A stretch of 64,000 bases of DNA from Pontibacter actiniarum. Its GTDB lineage: Bacteria; Bacteroidota; Bacteroidia; Cytophagales; Hymenobacteraceae. How positions within the stretch are numbered: the first letter of the stretch is position 1; the number at the start of each line of letters is the position of its first letter. The notes beneath the pieces were generated by a model. That model did not search any database. It saw only the letters and a list, made by a program, of their open reading frames with translations, and had not been told where the DNA came from. The stretch is taken from contig NZ_CP021235.1 in NCBI RefSeq assembly GCF_003585765.1, positions 1,488,001 to 1,552,000 on the forward strand. Reading direction: 5' to 3'. Of this stretch, positions 8,762 to 18,101 are shown in pieces. The translations under genes were made by a program, and so were the position numbers.

Positions 8762-8811
8762 AAGTATAAAAAAGGAGATGGGGGAATTCCCCCATCTCCT
8801 TTTTTATACTT
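8762..8811. terminator. 50-bp perfect palindrome, bidirectional terminator after pyrE
   Basis: The sequence from 8762 to 8811 is exactly its own reverse complement. It centres on GGGGGAATTCCCCC, is flanked by AAAAAAGGAGAT/ATCTCCTTTTTT and ends in AAGTATA/TATACTT. RNA from either strand would form a G+C-rich stem followed by a U run, as a bidirectional terminator should. Confidence 0.88.
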
Positions 8812-8958
8812 TACAGCTGGCTAAGCCCCTGGAAAACCGGAACTAAAGCGAAAGAAGTGCCTTTGCCTACTGCCCGGGCCAAAGCACAGTTGTGCCCAAC
8901 CTACAACACTACTGCTCCGAAATCAGTACCTTCCTACAACAACAAAAACAGATGCGTT

Positions 8959-9459
8959 ATGCTTAAAATCGGCCTGCTTTCCGACACACACTCCTATATG
9001 GATGATCAGATCCTGCGCCTGCTCTCTGACCGGGACGAGATCTGGCATGCCGGTGACTTCGGAAACATGGATGTGTCGGATCGTTTACAGGAGATCGCTC
9101 CGCTGCGTGGCGTGTACGGCAACATAGATGGGGCAGACATCCGGCAGCTACACCCCAAAGTGCAACGCTTCGAGGCCAACGGGCTGGATGTGCTGATGAC
9201 GCACATTGGCGGCTACCCCGGTAAGTACCACCCGGATGTGCGCCAAAGTATACAGCAGAACCCGCCGCAGCTCTACATTACCGGGCATTCGCATATCCTC
9301 AAAATAATGACGGACAAGAGCCACAACAACCTGTTGCACATAAACCCGGGCGCGGCCGGCAGGCACGGCTTTCATAAAGTGCGCACGATGGTGCTTTTTA
9401 CCATTGCCGAGGGGCAGGTGCAAAACCTGCAGGTGGTGGAGCTAGGGAAGCGGGCATAA
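8959..9459 (+). CDS. YfcE/MJ0936-family metallophosphoesterase
   Basis: From the ATG at 8959 the product has 166 residues and begins LKIGLLSDTHSYMDD, the D-x-H metal motif of calcineurin-like phosphoesterases. HAGDFGN, YGNIDG (GNxD) and ITGHSHILK complete the metal site. The frame runs upstream to 8857 but that part does not match the family. Likely a cytosolic phosphodiesterase of unknown substrate. Confidence 0.9.
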   Translation: MLKIGLLSDTHSYMDDQILRLLSDRDEIWHAGDFGNMDVSDRLQEIAPLRGVYGNIDGADIRQLHPKVQRFEANGLDVLMTHIGGYPGKYHPDVRQSIQQNPPQLYITGHSHILKIMTDKSHNNLLHINPGAAGRHGFHKVRTMVLFTIAEGQVQNLQVVELGKRA

Positions 9460-9464
9460 AAAAA

Positions 9465-9491
9465 GTGTGCCTGCTTTTGCAAACACACTTG
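9465..9491 (-). terminator. Hairpin terminator after the small basic protein gene
   Basis: AAGTGTG and CACACTT pair across a 12-14 nt loop. On the minus strand the hairpin is followed by TTTTTT, so it probably ends the transcript of the gene at 9572-9763; its arm lies just past the phosphoesterase stop. Confidence 0.5.
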
Positions 9492-9571
9492 AAGTCTTTG
9501 TCAGTAAGCCGCCGCCATTTGCTAGGAACAGCAGCGGCAGCAGATGGTCTTACTTCGCGAGAAAAAAAGGA

Positions 9572-9763
9572 CTACTCAGCAGCAGTTTCTTCTTTCTGCT
9601 CAGCTGGCTTGTTTTTTGGAGCCTCACCGAACTGAGCTCTCAGCTCATCCATATCAACATTCTTGATAACCGGTGTCAACAGAAGTTGCTTAATTCTAGC
9701 TACTTTGTTGTTTGCTCTTGCCTTATTTCTGCGATCTTTTCTTTTTAATCTAGTAACTCCCAT
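9572..9763 (-). CDS. Small basic protein conserved in Bacteroidota
   Basis: This 63-residue protein begins MGVTRLKRKDRRNKARANNK, a highly basic stretch that suggests nucleic-acid or ribosome binding, and ends in an acidic tail (EQKEETAAE). I recognise it as a conserved hypothetical of Cytophagales; its function is unknown. Its start is an ATG, with an A+T-rich spacer of 77 bp to the divergent threonine aldolase gene. Confidence 0.75.
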   Translation of the reverse strand: MGVTRLKRKDRRNKARANNKVARIKQLLLTPVIKNVDMDELRAQFGEAPKNKPAEQKEETAAE

Positions 9764-9840
9764 CGTTGCAATAATTTTAATTTGAACGGCAAAAGTAAGT
9801 TATTATTTTTACAAAGTAAAGTTTTTCACATAGCAAATTC

Positions 9841-10887
9841 ATGATACATAAGATAGACCTTCGCTCCGACACCGTCACCAACCCCACCCCTGAAATGCTG
9901 CAGGCCATGTTTGCCGCACCAGTGGGCGACGACGTGTATGGCGAAGACCCGACTGTCAACGCGCTGGAGGAGAAAGCGGCCGCCATGTTCGGCATGGAAG
10001 CCGGCCTCTTCTGCCCTTCCGGCACCATGACAAACCAGATTGCCATTAAGGTGCACACTGCGCCACTAACAGAGGTAATCTGCGACGTGACCTCCCATAT
10101 CCACCAGTATGAAGGTGGTGGCATTGCCTTCAACTCTGCAGCCTCTACGGCCCTGGTGCATGGCGAGCGCGGTAAAATGACGCCCCAGCAGGTGGAGGCA
10201 CACATTCGCCCGCTGGATAATGTCCACTTCCCGGAAACACGGCTGGTATCTTTGGAGAACACCTGCAACAAAGGCGGCGGAGCTTTTTATACTTTAGATG
10301 AAATTGCCGCTATCTCAGCTATATGCAAGCGCCACAGCCTTGCCTTGCACCTGGACGGTGCGCGTGTTTTCAATGCCCTGGCAGCTTCAGGAGATAGCGC
10401 AAAAGACTATGGTTTATACTTCGATAGCATTTCCGTTTGCCTATCAAAAGGATTAGGAGCACCGGTAGGTTCCGTGCTGTTAGGCAGCAAAGCGTTTATC
10501 AAAAGGGCACGCAGAGTGAGAAAAGTGTTAGGAGGCGGCATGCGGCAAGCGGGTTATTTGGCGGCAGCGTGTATTTATGCGCTTGACCATCATGTAGAGC
10601 GCCTCCAGGAGGACCACAAAAAAGCCAAGGAACTGGAAGCAACACTGCTACACGCAAACTATGTAGAAAGCGTGCTGCCCGTGGATACGAACATCGTCAT
10701 TTTTAAACTGAATGACCGTTTTTCAGATGCGGAGTTTGTGCAGGCACTGGCAAAGCAGAACATACTTGCCTCAAGCTTCGGGCAGCAAATGATACGCTTT
10801 GTTACGCACCTCGACATCACAGACCAGATGCAGCAGCACCTACTGCAGACACTTGAGGCTCTGAACGAGCAGACTGTTACAGCTTAG
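9841..10887 (+). CDS. Low-specificity L-threonine aldolase (GntG family PLP enzyme)
   Basis: A 348-residue fold-type I PLP enzyme that cleaves L-threonine and similar beta-hydroxy amino acids to glycine and an aldehyde. The start [15 protein letters not shown] is diagnostic of the family. Other signatures are [32 protein letters not shown] (the Asp that contacts the PLP pyridine), and [12 protein letters not shown], which contains the PLP lysine. The length is normal. A strong hairpin at 10911 ends the transcript. Confidence 0.95.
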   Translation: MIHKIDLRSDTVTNPTPEMLQAMFAAPVGDDVYGEDPTVNALEEKAAAMFGMEAGLFCPSGTMTNQIAIKVHTAPLTEVICDVTSHIHQYEGGGIAFNSAASTALVHGERGKMTPQQVEAHIRPLDNVHFPETRLVSLENTCNKGGGAFYTLDEIAAISAICKRHSLALHLDGARVFNALAASGDSAKDYGLYFDSISVCLSKGLGAPVGSVLLGSKAFIKRARRVRKVLGGGMRQAGYLAAACIYALDHHVERLQEDHKKAKELEATLLHANYVESVLPVDTNIVIFKLNDRFSDAEFVQALAKQNILASSFGQQMIRFVTHLDITDQMQQHLLQTLEALNEQTVTA

Positions 10888-10910
10888 CCCGCATTTCTGT
10901 TAAACTCACC

Positions 10911-10950
10911 AAAGAAGCAGTAACTTTAGACGTTACTGCTTCTTTATTTT
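10911..10950 (+). terminator. Rho-independent terminator between threonine aldolase and glycosylase genes
   Basis: AAAGAAGCAGTAAC and GTTACTGCTTCTTT form a 14-bp stem with a short loop and are followed by a T-rich tail. It ends just 11 bp before the next ATG at 10962. Confidence 0.8.
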
Positions 10951-10961
10951 AATTGAAACTT

Positions 10962-11591
10962 ATGAATGAATCTGCTGCCCCTCTTACACCGGAAGTTCTG
11001 GCGGTGCTCTCCAAAGATCCGATCTTATTTGATATTATTCAGCGTGGGCAACCGTTAAAGTCTTCTCTTTCCGAGGATTTATACTTTAAACTAGTGGGCT
11101 CTATTGTATCGCAACAGTTAAGCACCAAGGTGGCCGCAGTCATTTTCAGGCGCTTTACAGAGCTGTTTCCAGAGGCCTATCCCCACCCCCAGCTGGTATT
11201 AGAAGCATCAGACGAAACTCTGCGTAGCGCAGGTTTATCGTTTCAGAAAATGGGTTATATTCGTAATGTGGCTGCTTTTGCGGCGGAAGGCAACATGGCG
11301 CATGCCGTGATAGACGCTATGGAAGACGAGGCGCTTATCAAGCACCTGACGCAAATTAAAGGTGTAGGCCGCTGGACCGTGGAAATGCTACTGATGTTTG
11401 CCTTAGAGCGCCCGGATGTTTTTCCGGTGGATGATTTAGGGATACAAAATGCCATGAAACGCCACTACCAGTTCGACCTGAAAGGAAAAGAGCTAAAACT
11501 GAAGATGCAGGAAATTGCTGAAAGCTGGCGGCCCTACCGTACCATCGCTTCTAAATACCTGTGGCAGTCGCTGGATAATGCGCCGGGGTAA
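10962..11591 (+). CDS. AlkA-type DNA-3-methyladenine glycosylase (HhH-GPD)
   Basis: A 209-residue base-excision repair glycosylase. The helix-hairpin-helix KGVGRWTVEMLLMF is followed by FPVDDLGIQNA, whose second Asp is the catalytic residue of HhH-GPD enzymes. The C-terminus ESWRPYRTIASKYLWQSLD is also family-typical. It lacks the N-terminal domain of E. coli AlkA, as most short forms do. The ATG at 10962 is preferred over the TTG at 10953. The start lies almost on top of the preceding terminator, so its transcript leader must be very short or begin within the hairpin. Confidence 0.92.
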   Translation: MNESAAPLTPEVLAVLSKDPILFDIIQRGQPLKSSLSEDLYFKLVGSIVSQQLSTKVAAVIFRRFTELFPEAYPHPQLVLEASDETLRSAGLSFQKMGYIRNVAAFAAEGNMAHAVIDAMEDEALIKHLTQIKGVGRWTVEMLLMFALERPDVFPVDDLGIQNAMKRHYQFDLKGKELKLKMQEIAESWRPYRTIASKYLWQSLDNAPG

Positions 11592-11628
11592 TGTGCTCTG
11601 TGAGTAGCAACACGATGTTTGTAGCTTG

Positions 11629-12729
11629 TTAAGCCTCCTGTTGCTTTTCCTTCGCCACCCGTTTCAGCATCTTTAGCACGAGTTCTTCCGTGGCTGTAAG
11701 GTGTTCTGTGGTTGGGTTCTCTGCATCGTGCCGCTGCAGGTACTTTACGAGTTTGTCTTCTTTAAAAAGAGTAACCACCTCCGGGTGTATGTAGTACTTG
11801 CTGCACACCGTAGGCGTGTTGCCTAAACTCTGGGCTACCAGTTTTACAGCTTCTTTTATACTTTTGTCTTTGGGCTGATCCGGGTGCGCATCCAGCACAT
11901 CCTCCAGGCACTCCACCATTTTCACAGTTCCGCCCCAGGTTCTGAAATCTTTAGCCGTAAAGTCCAGGTCAGTTACCTCACGCAGGTAGTCATTAACATC
12001 ACCGGATTCTACGGTGTGTCTTTCGCCGTCTTCATCAAAGTATTGGAATAAGTCATAGCCCGGAATGTCCTTGCATTTTTTGACCAGTCTGGCTAGTCTG
12101 CGGTCTTTCAGGTCAATTTCGTGCTCTACTCCTTTTTTGCCTTTAAAGGTAAACTTGATGTTGCTGCCGTTAATCTTCACGTGCCTGTCGCGCAAGGTGG
12201 TAAGGCCAAAAGATTTGTTTGACTTTGCGTAATGGCGGTTGCCAATCCGGATGAGCGCGTTGTCCATGATAGAAAGCACGACGGCAGTTACCTTGCGACG
12301 GTCGAGTTTTCTGGAGGTAATGTCTTCCTGGATGCGCTCCCGAAGTTTGGGCAGGTGTTCACCGAACTCAATCATGCGGCCAAACTTGGTAAGGCTGCGC
12401 GCCACCTGCCACTGCGGGTGGTAGATGTACTGTTTGCGGCCCTTTTCATCGCGGCCTGTCACCTGCAAATGCCCCTTCGGAGACTTGCAAATCCATACAT
12501 CCTCCCAGGCCGGCGGAATCACCAGCGACTTTAGCCTTTCGAGCTTCTTTTTATCCGTAACCCGTTCTCCTTTTTCATCTACAAAGTAAAACCCCTTGCC
12601 TGCCTTTTTGCGGGTGTAGCCTGGTTTATTATCTGATGTATATCGTAAGCCGGCCAGTTCAGCAGATTTGCTAGGGTCAGCATATAGCTCGTGTACTTCT
12701 TTGTTCTTTGCCATCTCTTGAAGCCTCAT
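11629..12729 (-). CDS. Type IB DNA topoisomerase (poxvirus-like)
   Basis: A 366-residue type IB topoisomerase, which relaxes supercoils through a 3'-phosphotyrosine intermediate. The N-terminal domain has RLKSLVIPPAWEDVWIC, and the catalytic domain shows RIGNRHYAKSNKSFGLTTLRDRHV, FRTWGGTVK and CSKYYIHPEVV, where one of the tyrosines is the nucleophile. An alternative ATG at 12714 (MAKNKEVHEL) would remove five residues. It converges with the glycosylase gene, 37 bp apart, and stands as a single gene. Confidence 0.94.
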   Translation of the reverse strand: MRLQEMAKNKEVHELYADPSKSAELAGLRYTSDNKPGYTRKKAGKGFYFVDEKGERVTDKKKLERLKSLVIPPAWEDVWICKSPKGHLQVTGRDEKGRKQYIYHPQWQVARSLTKFGRMIEFGEHLPKLRERIQEDITSRKLDRRKVTAVVLSIMDNALIRIGNRHYAKSNKSFGLTTLRDRHVKINGSNIKFTFKGKKGVEHEIDLKDRRLARLVKKCKDIPGYDLFQYFDEDGERHTVESGDVNDYLREVTDLDFTAKDFRTWGGTVKMVECLEDVLDAHPDQPKDKSIKEAVKLVAQSLGNTPTVCSKYYIHPEVVTLFKEDKLVKYLQRHDAENPTTEHLTATEELVLKMLKRVAKEKQQEA

Positions 12730-12940
12730 AAAGCGAAAGCCTCCTGCACTTCATACTGTCCTTTTGCTCAAAAGTTGTACAATAAAAGCGGGCTTTGCTG
12801 CTTGGGCGTACGTACTGGCAGTCGCGGCCTGTGCTGTTTTGTACTAGCGGCAAACCAGTGGAAACAGCAGGCAGGCATACCTGTTTATTCGCCGATGTGC
12901 CTTATCTTTACACGATCATCAGACATAAATAAAGCGTTAC

Positions 12941-13345
12941 ATGCACAAGAATATTTCTTACCTGTATGCCTTTTTCGGCTTCTTCTTGATGGGCTGCGGT
13001 GTTGTGGCAGTAGATTTGGCGGGCGAACAGGCCAATACCGCTCTTATTACAGGTGCTGTGGGAGGTTTGCTGGGGCTTACGGCCGGCCACTTTCTGAACC
13101 GGGGCAAGCGCTGGGGCTTTATGCTGGGCACGACCGAGGCAGCGCTGCTCACGTTGCTGCTGGGCTGGCGTGCAGGCACCTATTTCATCCGCCTGCTGAG
13201 TATGGTACAGCAGCCGCAGGGGCCGGACACCACCGAAACAGCCGGGATGGCTTTTCTGCTGACGACGGCAATGCTGGTGATCGCCCTCCTTACCCTTACT
13301 GTATCGATCATGTTTGGAAAGCAGGTGCTAAAAGAGACAAAGTAA
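12941..13345 (+). CDS. Small integral membrane protein, unknown function
   Basis: A 134-residue protein with four predicted hydrophobic segments (near residues 5-25, 32-48, 62-80 and 105-125) and short loops rich in glycine. I do not recognise a family. A TATCTTTA box at 12903 resembles a -7 element. The gene stands alone; the following hairpin at 13514 is too far away to be certainly its terminator. Confidence 0.7.
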   Translation: MHKNISYLYAFFGFFLMGCGVVAVDLAGEQANTALITGAVGGLLGLTAGHFLNRGKRWGFMLGTTEAALLTLLLGWRAGTYFIRLLSMVQQPQGPDTTETAGMAFLLTTAMLVIALLTLTVSIMFGKQVLKETK

Positions 13346-13701
13346 GCTCGCGACACCGTGCCTCAACCTGAGCCGGGGCGGCTGTGCGCAACAGCAGCCG
13401 TACTCTCTGAAGGGCATCACAAAGAATAGTACCGATGCGCAGGCAGCTAGAGAATGATGCTCCTGCCGGCGCTAACACCCGCACTACAACACGGCTACAC
13501 AACCCGCAAAGACAGCCCCTGGCGTACCAGGGGCTTTTTTAATTTGCACTGTTTTCAGCACCTTTGCTCCTGCAACCTTCCCTGTCTCCGGCCGTGTAAA
13601 GCTTTTCGCCCAGCGCATCAGCCCCTTAAGTAAGGATGCTGCTCCGGCTATACAAGAAGGTGCGGAAGAAGCGTTGCACAGAAACGAATAAAAACGAAGC
13701 A
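13346..13701. other. 356-bp intergenic region
   Basis: No convincing gene is seen. It holds the hairpin terminator at 13514-13541 and presumably the promoter of the M48 lipoprotein gene. The plus-strand frame open from 13636 is the upstream extension of that gene and has no signal-peptide character. Confidence 0.6.
13514..13541 (+). terminator. Rho-independent terminator
   Basis: AGCCCCTGG and CCAGGGGCT pair around CGTA and are followed by six T residues. It would end plus-strand transcripts from the membrane protein gene. Confidence 0.8.
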
Positions 13702-14535
13702 ATGAGAAAAAGATTTTTTACCCCTGTGTGCCTGCTTTCGCTGGCAGGTTTGCTGTCGCTGGGCAGCTGTGACAGTAACGACGGCGTTCTGTTTTCAATT
13801 CAGGACGACATAAAGCTGGGGCAGCAGGTGTCGGAGGAAGTGGACTCCACCTACCGTGCGCAAGGCTTGCTGCTCGAGCGCAGCAGTAGCAACGCCAATG
13901 TGCAGAAGGCCTATCAGAACCTGGACCGTATTATATCTCGTATTCTAAATTCAGGCCAGGTAAAGTATAAGCAGGAGTTTCCGTGGACGGTGAAGATCAT
14001 CAAGGATGATAACACGCTCAACGCCTTTGCCACGCCAGGAGGCCATATTTACGTTTTCACCGGCCTGATAAAGTACCTGCAGGACGAGGATCATTTTGCC
14101 GGCGTACTGGCCCACGAGATTGCCCACGCCGATAAGCGCCACAGCATAAAGCAGCTACAGCGCGACTACAGCATTTCTTTACTGCTGTCGGTGGCGCTGG
14201 GCAACAACCCGGGCACACTGCGCCAGATTGCGGCGCAGCTGTCGGGTTCGCTGGCAGGCCTGAAGTTTAGCCGTGATGCCGAGACAGAGGCCGACGAAAC
14301 CTCTGTGAAGTACCTGGGCGGCACCAGCTACTATGCCTGCGACGGAGCGGCCGGCTTCTTTATTAAGCTGGAGGAGGAATCGCAGCAGGGCGCCACACCG
14401 GAGTTCCTGAGCACGCACCCTAACCCGGACAACCGTATAGCGAACATACAACAGGAGGCACAGCAACGGGGGTGCAGCACCTCCTCTGCTCCCGATACCG
14501 ATTTTCAGCAGCTCAAAACTGCCCTGAATCTCTAA
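13702..14535 (+). CDS. M48-family metalloprotease lipoprotein
   Basis: From the ATG at 13702 the product has 277 residues, with a lipoprotein signal ending LLSLGSC. The zinc site HEIAHADKRHS lies mid-protein, and ETEADETSVKYL supplies the third ligand glutamate. The layout, with LNAFATPGGHIYVFTGLI before the zinc site and FLSTHPNPDNRI after it, matches BepA/LoiP-like periplasmic proteases that handle misfolded outer-membrane proteins. The frame extends to 13636 but would bury the signal peptide. A paralogue lies at 22367. Confidence 0.93.
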   Translation: MRKRFFTPVCLLSLAGLLSLGSCDSNDGVLFSIQDDIKLGQQVSEEVDSTYRAQGLLLERSSSNANVQKAYQNLDRIISRILNSGQVKYKQEFPWTVKIIKDDNTLNAFATPGGHIYVFTGLIKYLQDEDHFAGVLAHEIAHADKRHSIKQLQRDYSISLLLSVALGNNPGTLRQIAAQLSGSLAGLKFSRDAETEADETSVKYLGGTSYYACDGAAGFFIKLEEESQQGATPEFLSTHPNPDNRIANIQQEAQQRGCSTSSAPDTDFQQLKTALNL

Positions 14536-14588
14536 ACACCAAGTGCCAGCCCTAAACCAGCAGGCATTTTTTTTGACAAACGAAAACT

Positions 14589-15731
14589 ATGAAGAACCTG
14601 AAGAAACAAGCCACGAAAGCCATACTTAAAGGAGAGGAAAAACTGGACCTGCTCACCTTCCAGCTAAAAAACAAACTGGGGCTGAACAAACCCCTGCACC
14701 TCGTGACCTACCGCAGCTACGGCACTCCCGAGCGCCTCTACGTGAAAGGCCGCGTGCTGGTGGATAAAGGCATTGCCAAATCAGAGCAGAACGACACCAC
14801 CTGGGAGAACCTGCTGAACATGTACCGTCGCTTCGAAACCGACGAAATCCCCAATGCCCGGGTGCAGCTATGCCTGCAGGACCGGCTTTACGAAATCACC
14901 ACGGATGTGGAAGGGTACTTTGTGCTGAACCTGCGCCCCGAGGAGGCGCTGCAGCTGGACGATATCTGGCACCCGATTGAGGTAGAGCTGATTGACGCGC
15001 CCGTGAAGGACTTTGCACCTGGTGTAACTGAAAAGGCGCACGTGCTGGTGCCCCCGCCCGACGCAGAGTACGGCATCATCTCCGACATTGACGACACCAT
15101 TGTCCGCACGGATGCCACCAACCTGCTGCAGACGGGGCGCAACGTACTGCTCAACAACGCCCACACCCGCATCCCTTTCCATGGTGTGTCGCAGTTTTAC
15201 CGTTCGCTGCAGCTGGGCCGTAACGGCAAGCGCAACAACCCCTTCTTCTACGTTAGCAGCAGCCCCTGGAACAGCTACGACCTACTCTACCACTTCCTGG
15301 AGCTCAACGATATTCCGCAGGGCCCGCTCCTGCTCCGCGACTTTGGCATCGACGAAAAGAAGTTTCTGAAGTCGGACCACATGAGCCACAAGTATAAAGA
15401 GATTGAGAATATCCTGATCACCTACCCAACGCTTAATTTTATTTTGATTGGCGACAGCGGGCAGGCCGACGCCGCCATTTACCGAAAGGTAGTCGAGAAC
15501 CACCCCGGGCGTGTGATGGCCATTTATATCCGAGATGTGAACATTGAGAAGCGCACCAAAGCGGTGACCACCATTGCCGATGAGCTCCGCCAGGAAGGGG
15601 AAGTAGAGATGGTGCTGGTGAAAAACACGGCAGCGGCCGCCGCACACGCCGCCGACTGCGGCTTTATATTCACAGAACACGTGCAGGAGGTGGAGAAAGA
15701 GGCCGAGCTGGACGAAGAAGGCGATGTGTAA
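14589..15731 (+). CDS. App1-family (DUF2183) phosphatidate phosphatase-like protein
   Basis: A 380-residue protein whose C-terminal half is the HAD-like App1 domain: IISDIDDTIVRTDAT gives the DxDxT nucleophile motif, FFYVSSSPWNSYDLL is motif II, and FILIGDSGQADAAIY is motif IV. Yeast App1 dephosphorylates phosphatidate; the bacterial substrate is unknown. There is no signal peptide. A G+C-rich terminator follows 28 bp after the stop. Confidence 0.9.
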   Translation: MKNLKKQATKAILKGEEKLDLLTFQLKNKLGLNKPLHLVTYRSYGTPERLYVKGRVLVDKGIAKSEQNDTTWENLLNMYRRFETDEIPNARVQLCLQDRLYEITTDVEGYFVLNLRPEEALQLDDIWHPIEVELIDAPVKDFAPGVTEKAHVLVPPPDAEYGIISDIDDTIVRTDATNLLQTGRNVLLNNAHTRIPFHGVSQFYRSLQLGRNGKRNNPFFYVSSSPWNSYDLLYHFLELNDIPQGPLLLRDFGIDEKKFLKSDHMSHKYKEIENILITYPTLNFILIGDSGQADAAIYRKVVENHPGRVMAIYIRDVNIEKRTKAVTTIADELRQEGEVEMVLVKNTAAAAAHAADCGFIFTEHVQEVEKEAELDEEGDV

Positions 15732-15759
15732 AGTATAAAGGCATCTGAAACGATGGCGC

Positions 15760-15790
15760 AGGCGCGGGGTTTACCCCGCGCCTTTATTGT
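15760..15790 (+). terminator. Rho-independent terminator after the App1 gene
   Basis: AGGCGCGGGG and CCCCGCGCCT pair around a TTTA loop, followed by TTATTGTT. Confidence 0.75.
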
Positions 15791-15883
15791 TCATCGGCTT
15801 AAAAATTAACTATTTCTATACTTGCTACCGTACAAGGTGCTTAGAACCGAAAACAGAATACAGACTTAAACCTCCCCTGCCGC

Positions 15884-17533
15884 ATGACTGAAGAGCTATG
15901 GTATAAAAACGCGATTATCTACAGCCTTGACCTGGAAACCTTCATGGACTCCAACAGCGACGGCGTGGGCGACTTCGGCGGGCTTGCCAGGCGCCTGGAT
16001 TACCTCCATGCCATGGGCATCGATACGGTGTGGCTGGCCCCTTTTCAGCCCACGCCAAACAAAGACAACGGCTACGATATTAAAGACTATTACGGTGTGG
16101 ACCCCAGGCACGGCTCCAGCGGCAACTTTGTGGAGTTCATGCACCAGGCAAACAAGCGCGGCATTAAGGTCATTATTGATTTAGTGGTAAACCATACTTC
16201 TGACCAACATCCCTGGTTTCAGGACGCGCGCAGCAGCGAAGATGCCAAGCATCGTGACTGGTATGTGTGGTCGAAGGAGCGGCCCTCCGACTGGAACGAG
16301 GGCATGGTGTTTCCGGGAGTGCAGGAGGCTACCTGGACCTATGATAAAGCAGCGAAAGCTTACTATTTCCACCGCTTCTACAAGTTTCAGCCAGACCTCA
16401 ACATTGATAACCCCAAGGTAAGGGAAGAGATTCACCGCATCATGGGCTTTTGGCTGGAGCTGGGGGTAGCGGGCTTTCGGGTGGATGCCGTTCCTTTTAT
16501 CCTGGAATCACCGGCTCCGGGCAAGGCGAAATCGAAGCAGAACTTCGAGTACCTGCGCGATATGCGCCGCTTTCTGCAGTGGCGCAAGGGAGATGCCATT
16601 TTGCTGGGCGAGGCCAATGTGCTGCCCAAAGAGAGCAAGCAGTATTTCGGGGAAGAGGGAAGCGGCATACAGCTGATGTTTAACTTTTACGTGAACCAGT
16701 ACATGTTTTATGCCCTGGCTACCGGCGACATAGCCCCGCTGGTTGAGGCCCTGGAAGCAACGCGCGTCGCGTTCCCGGTTTCGCAGTGGGCGCACTTTCT
16801 GCGCAACCACGACGAGCTGGACCTGGGGCGGCTGACAGACGAGCAGCGGCAGAAAGTATTTGCCCGCTTCGGCCCTGAGAAGTACATGCAGCTCTACGAC
16901 CGGGGCATCCGCAGGCGCCTCTCTCCTATGCTGGGAAACCGGCAGCAAACGGAGCTGGCCTATAGCCTTATGTTTTCCCTTCCGGGCACGCCTGTGATCC
17001 GTTACGGGGACGAGATTGGAATGGGCGATGACCTGAGCCTGAAGGAGCGGGATGCCGTCCGGACGCCTATGCAGTGGTCGGATGATAAGCAGGCTGGCTT
17101 CTCGAAGGCAGACAAGCTGGTGCACCCCGTTATTGACGAGGGGCCGTACGCCTACAGGCATGTTAACGTGGAAAACCAGCGGCGCGAGCCGGACTCGCTG
17201 CTGAACTGGATGACCACTCTGATACGCCTGCGGCAGGAGTGCAGCGAAATAGGCTGGGGTGATTGGAGGCTAGTGGATACCGGTAAGCCGCATGTACTGG
17301 GCATGCATTACAGCTGGCAGGGCAGCTCACTGTTAATCTTTCACAACTTTGATGAGAAGGCTCATGAGATCGTGCTGAACCTGAAGGAGAGCAAGGAGGC
17401 CAAGCTGGTTGACCTGATGGTAAAGTATGTTAGCGTTGCCGATGAGAAAGGCAGCCACCACATTACGCTGGATGCGTACGGGTACCGCTGGTTCCGGGCA
17501 GATGACATAAGCCATTTGATGAAAAAGGATTAG
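15884..17533 (+). CDS. GH13 alpha-amylase family enzyme, trehalose synthase-like
   Basis: A 549-residue glycoside hydrolase family 13 protein without signal peptide. The start ELWYKNAIIYSLDLETFMDS resembles trehalose synthase (TreS). The four GH13 regions are visible: DLVVNHTS; GFRVDAVPF with the nucleophile Asp; LLGEANVL with the acid/base Glu; and LRNHDELDL with the transition-state Asp. TreS-like enzymes interconvert maltose and trehalose, but hydrolases share this layout, so the reaction is not settled. No other glycogen or trehalose gene lies nearby. The Gre-like gene follows 39 bp later. Confidence 0.9.
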   Translation: MTEELWYKNAIIYSLDLETFMDSNSDGVGDFGGLARRLDYLHAMGIDTVWLAPFQPTPNKDNGYDIKDYYGVDPRHGSSGNFVEFMHQANKRGIKVIIDLVVNHTSDQHPWFQDARSSEDAKHRDWYVWSKERPSDWNEGMVFPGVQEATWTYDKAAKAYYFHRFYKFQPDLNIDNPKVREEIHRIMGFWLELGVAGFRVDAVPFILESPAPGKAKSKQNFEYLRDMRRFLQWRKGDAILLGEANVLPKESKQYFGEEGSGIQLMFNFYVNQYMFYALATGDIAPLVEALEATRVAFPVSQWAHFLRNHDELDLGRLTDEQRQKVFARFGPEKYMQLYDRGIRRRLSPMLGNRQQTELAYSLMFSLPGTPVIRYGDEIGMGDDLSLKERDAVRTPMQWSDDKQAGFSKADKLVHPVIDEGPYAYRHVNVENQRREPDSLLNWMTTLIRLRQECSEIGWGDWRLVDTGKPHVLGMHYSWQGSSLLIFHNFDEKAHEIVLNLKESKEAKLVDLMVKYVSVADEKGSHHITLDAYGYRWFRADDISHLMKKD

Positions 17534-17572
17534 TGGCCCCTCCCCATAATTTAAGTTTAAGTATAGCGACAC

Positions 17573-18091
17573 ATGAGCAGAGCGTTTGTAAAGGAAGATG
17601 ATGCAGGGCAGCCGCCCATAATTCCCCCTCGTGCCGCCTTACCGGCTGGCGTAACGAACTATGTCACCCCGCAGGGGCTGGAGCAACTGCGCCAGGAGTT
17701 AAGCGGGCTGGAAGCCGCCCGTGCAAAAACAGAGGCCAACCATGAGGACGAGGCAAACCGTACGCGGGAGCTTACTGTAATGAATGGAAGAATAAGTGCA
17801 CTGGCCGATAGAATAGCCAGTGCCAAAGTGGTTGATGTGCGCCAGCAGCCAAACGATGAAGTACGTTTCGGGGCAACCGTTACCTTACGTACGCAAAGCG
17901 GCGGCAAGTCCGGCGCGCACCGCACCTTTACCATAGTCGGGGTAGACGAAGCGTCCATCGCCGAAGGCAAAATCGCATTTGTAGCCCCTATTGCAAAAGC
18001 GGTTGTAGGGCGGGCTGTGGGCGAAGCCGTGACGCTACGCCTGGGCCGCTCAGAGGAAGTTGTAGAGGTTGTAAGTATAAAGTACCTGTAA
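17573..18091 (+). CDS. GreA/GreB-family transcription elongation factor-like protein
   Basis: A 172-residue protein. An N-terminal arginine/proline linker (FVKEDDAGQPPIIPPR) leads to YVTPQGLEQLRQEL and a coiled coil, then a C-terminal FKBP-like domain with VRFGATVTLRT, YTIVGVDEA-like FTIVGVDEA and IAKAVVGRAVGE. This is the GreB layout, where the coiled coil reaches into the RNA polymerase secondary channel. The acidic tip is not as obvious as in true GreA, so a GreB-like or Rnk-like regulator is possible. Confidence 0.87.
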   Translation: MSRAFVKEDDAGQPPIIPPRAALPAGVTNYVTPQGLEQLRQELSGLEAARAKTEANHEDEANRTRELTVMNGRISALADRIASAKVVDVRQQPNDEVRFGATVTLRTQSGGKSGAHRTFTIVGVDEASIAEGKIAFVAPIAKAVVGRAVGEAVTLRLGRSEEVVEVVSIKYL

Positions 18092-18101
18092 CTTCTGTTG
18101 C

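Noticed and set aside
12691..13371. 226-codon frame overlapping the small membrane protein gene
   Set aside because: It overlaps the N-terminus of the topoisomerase gene and the whole membrane protein gene; the membrane protein has a coherent hydrophobic pattern while this frame does not.
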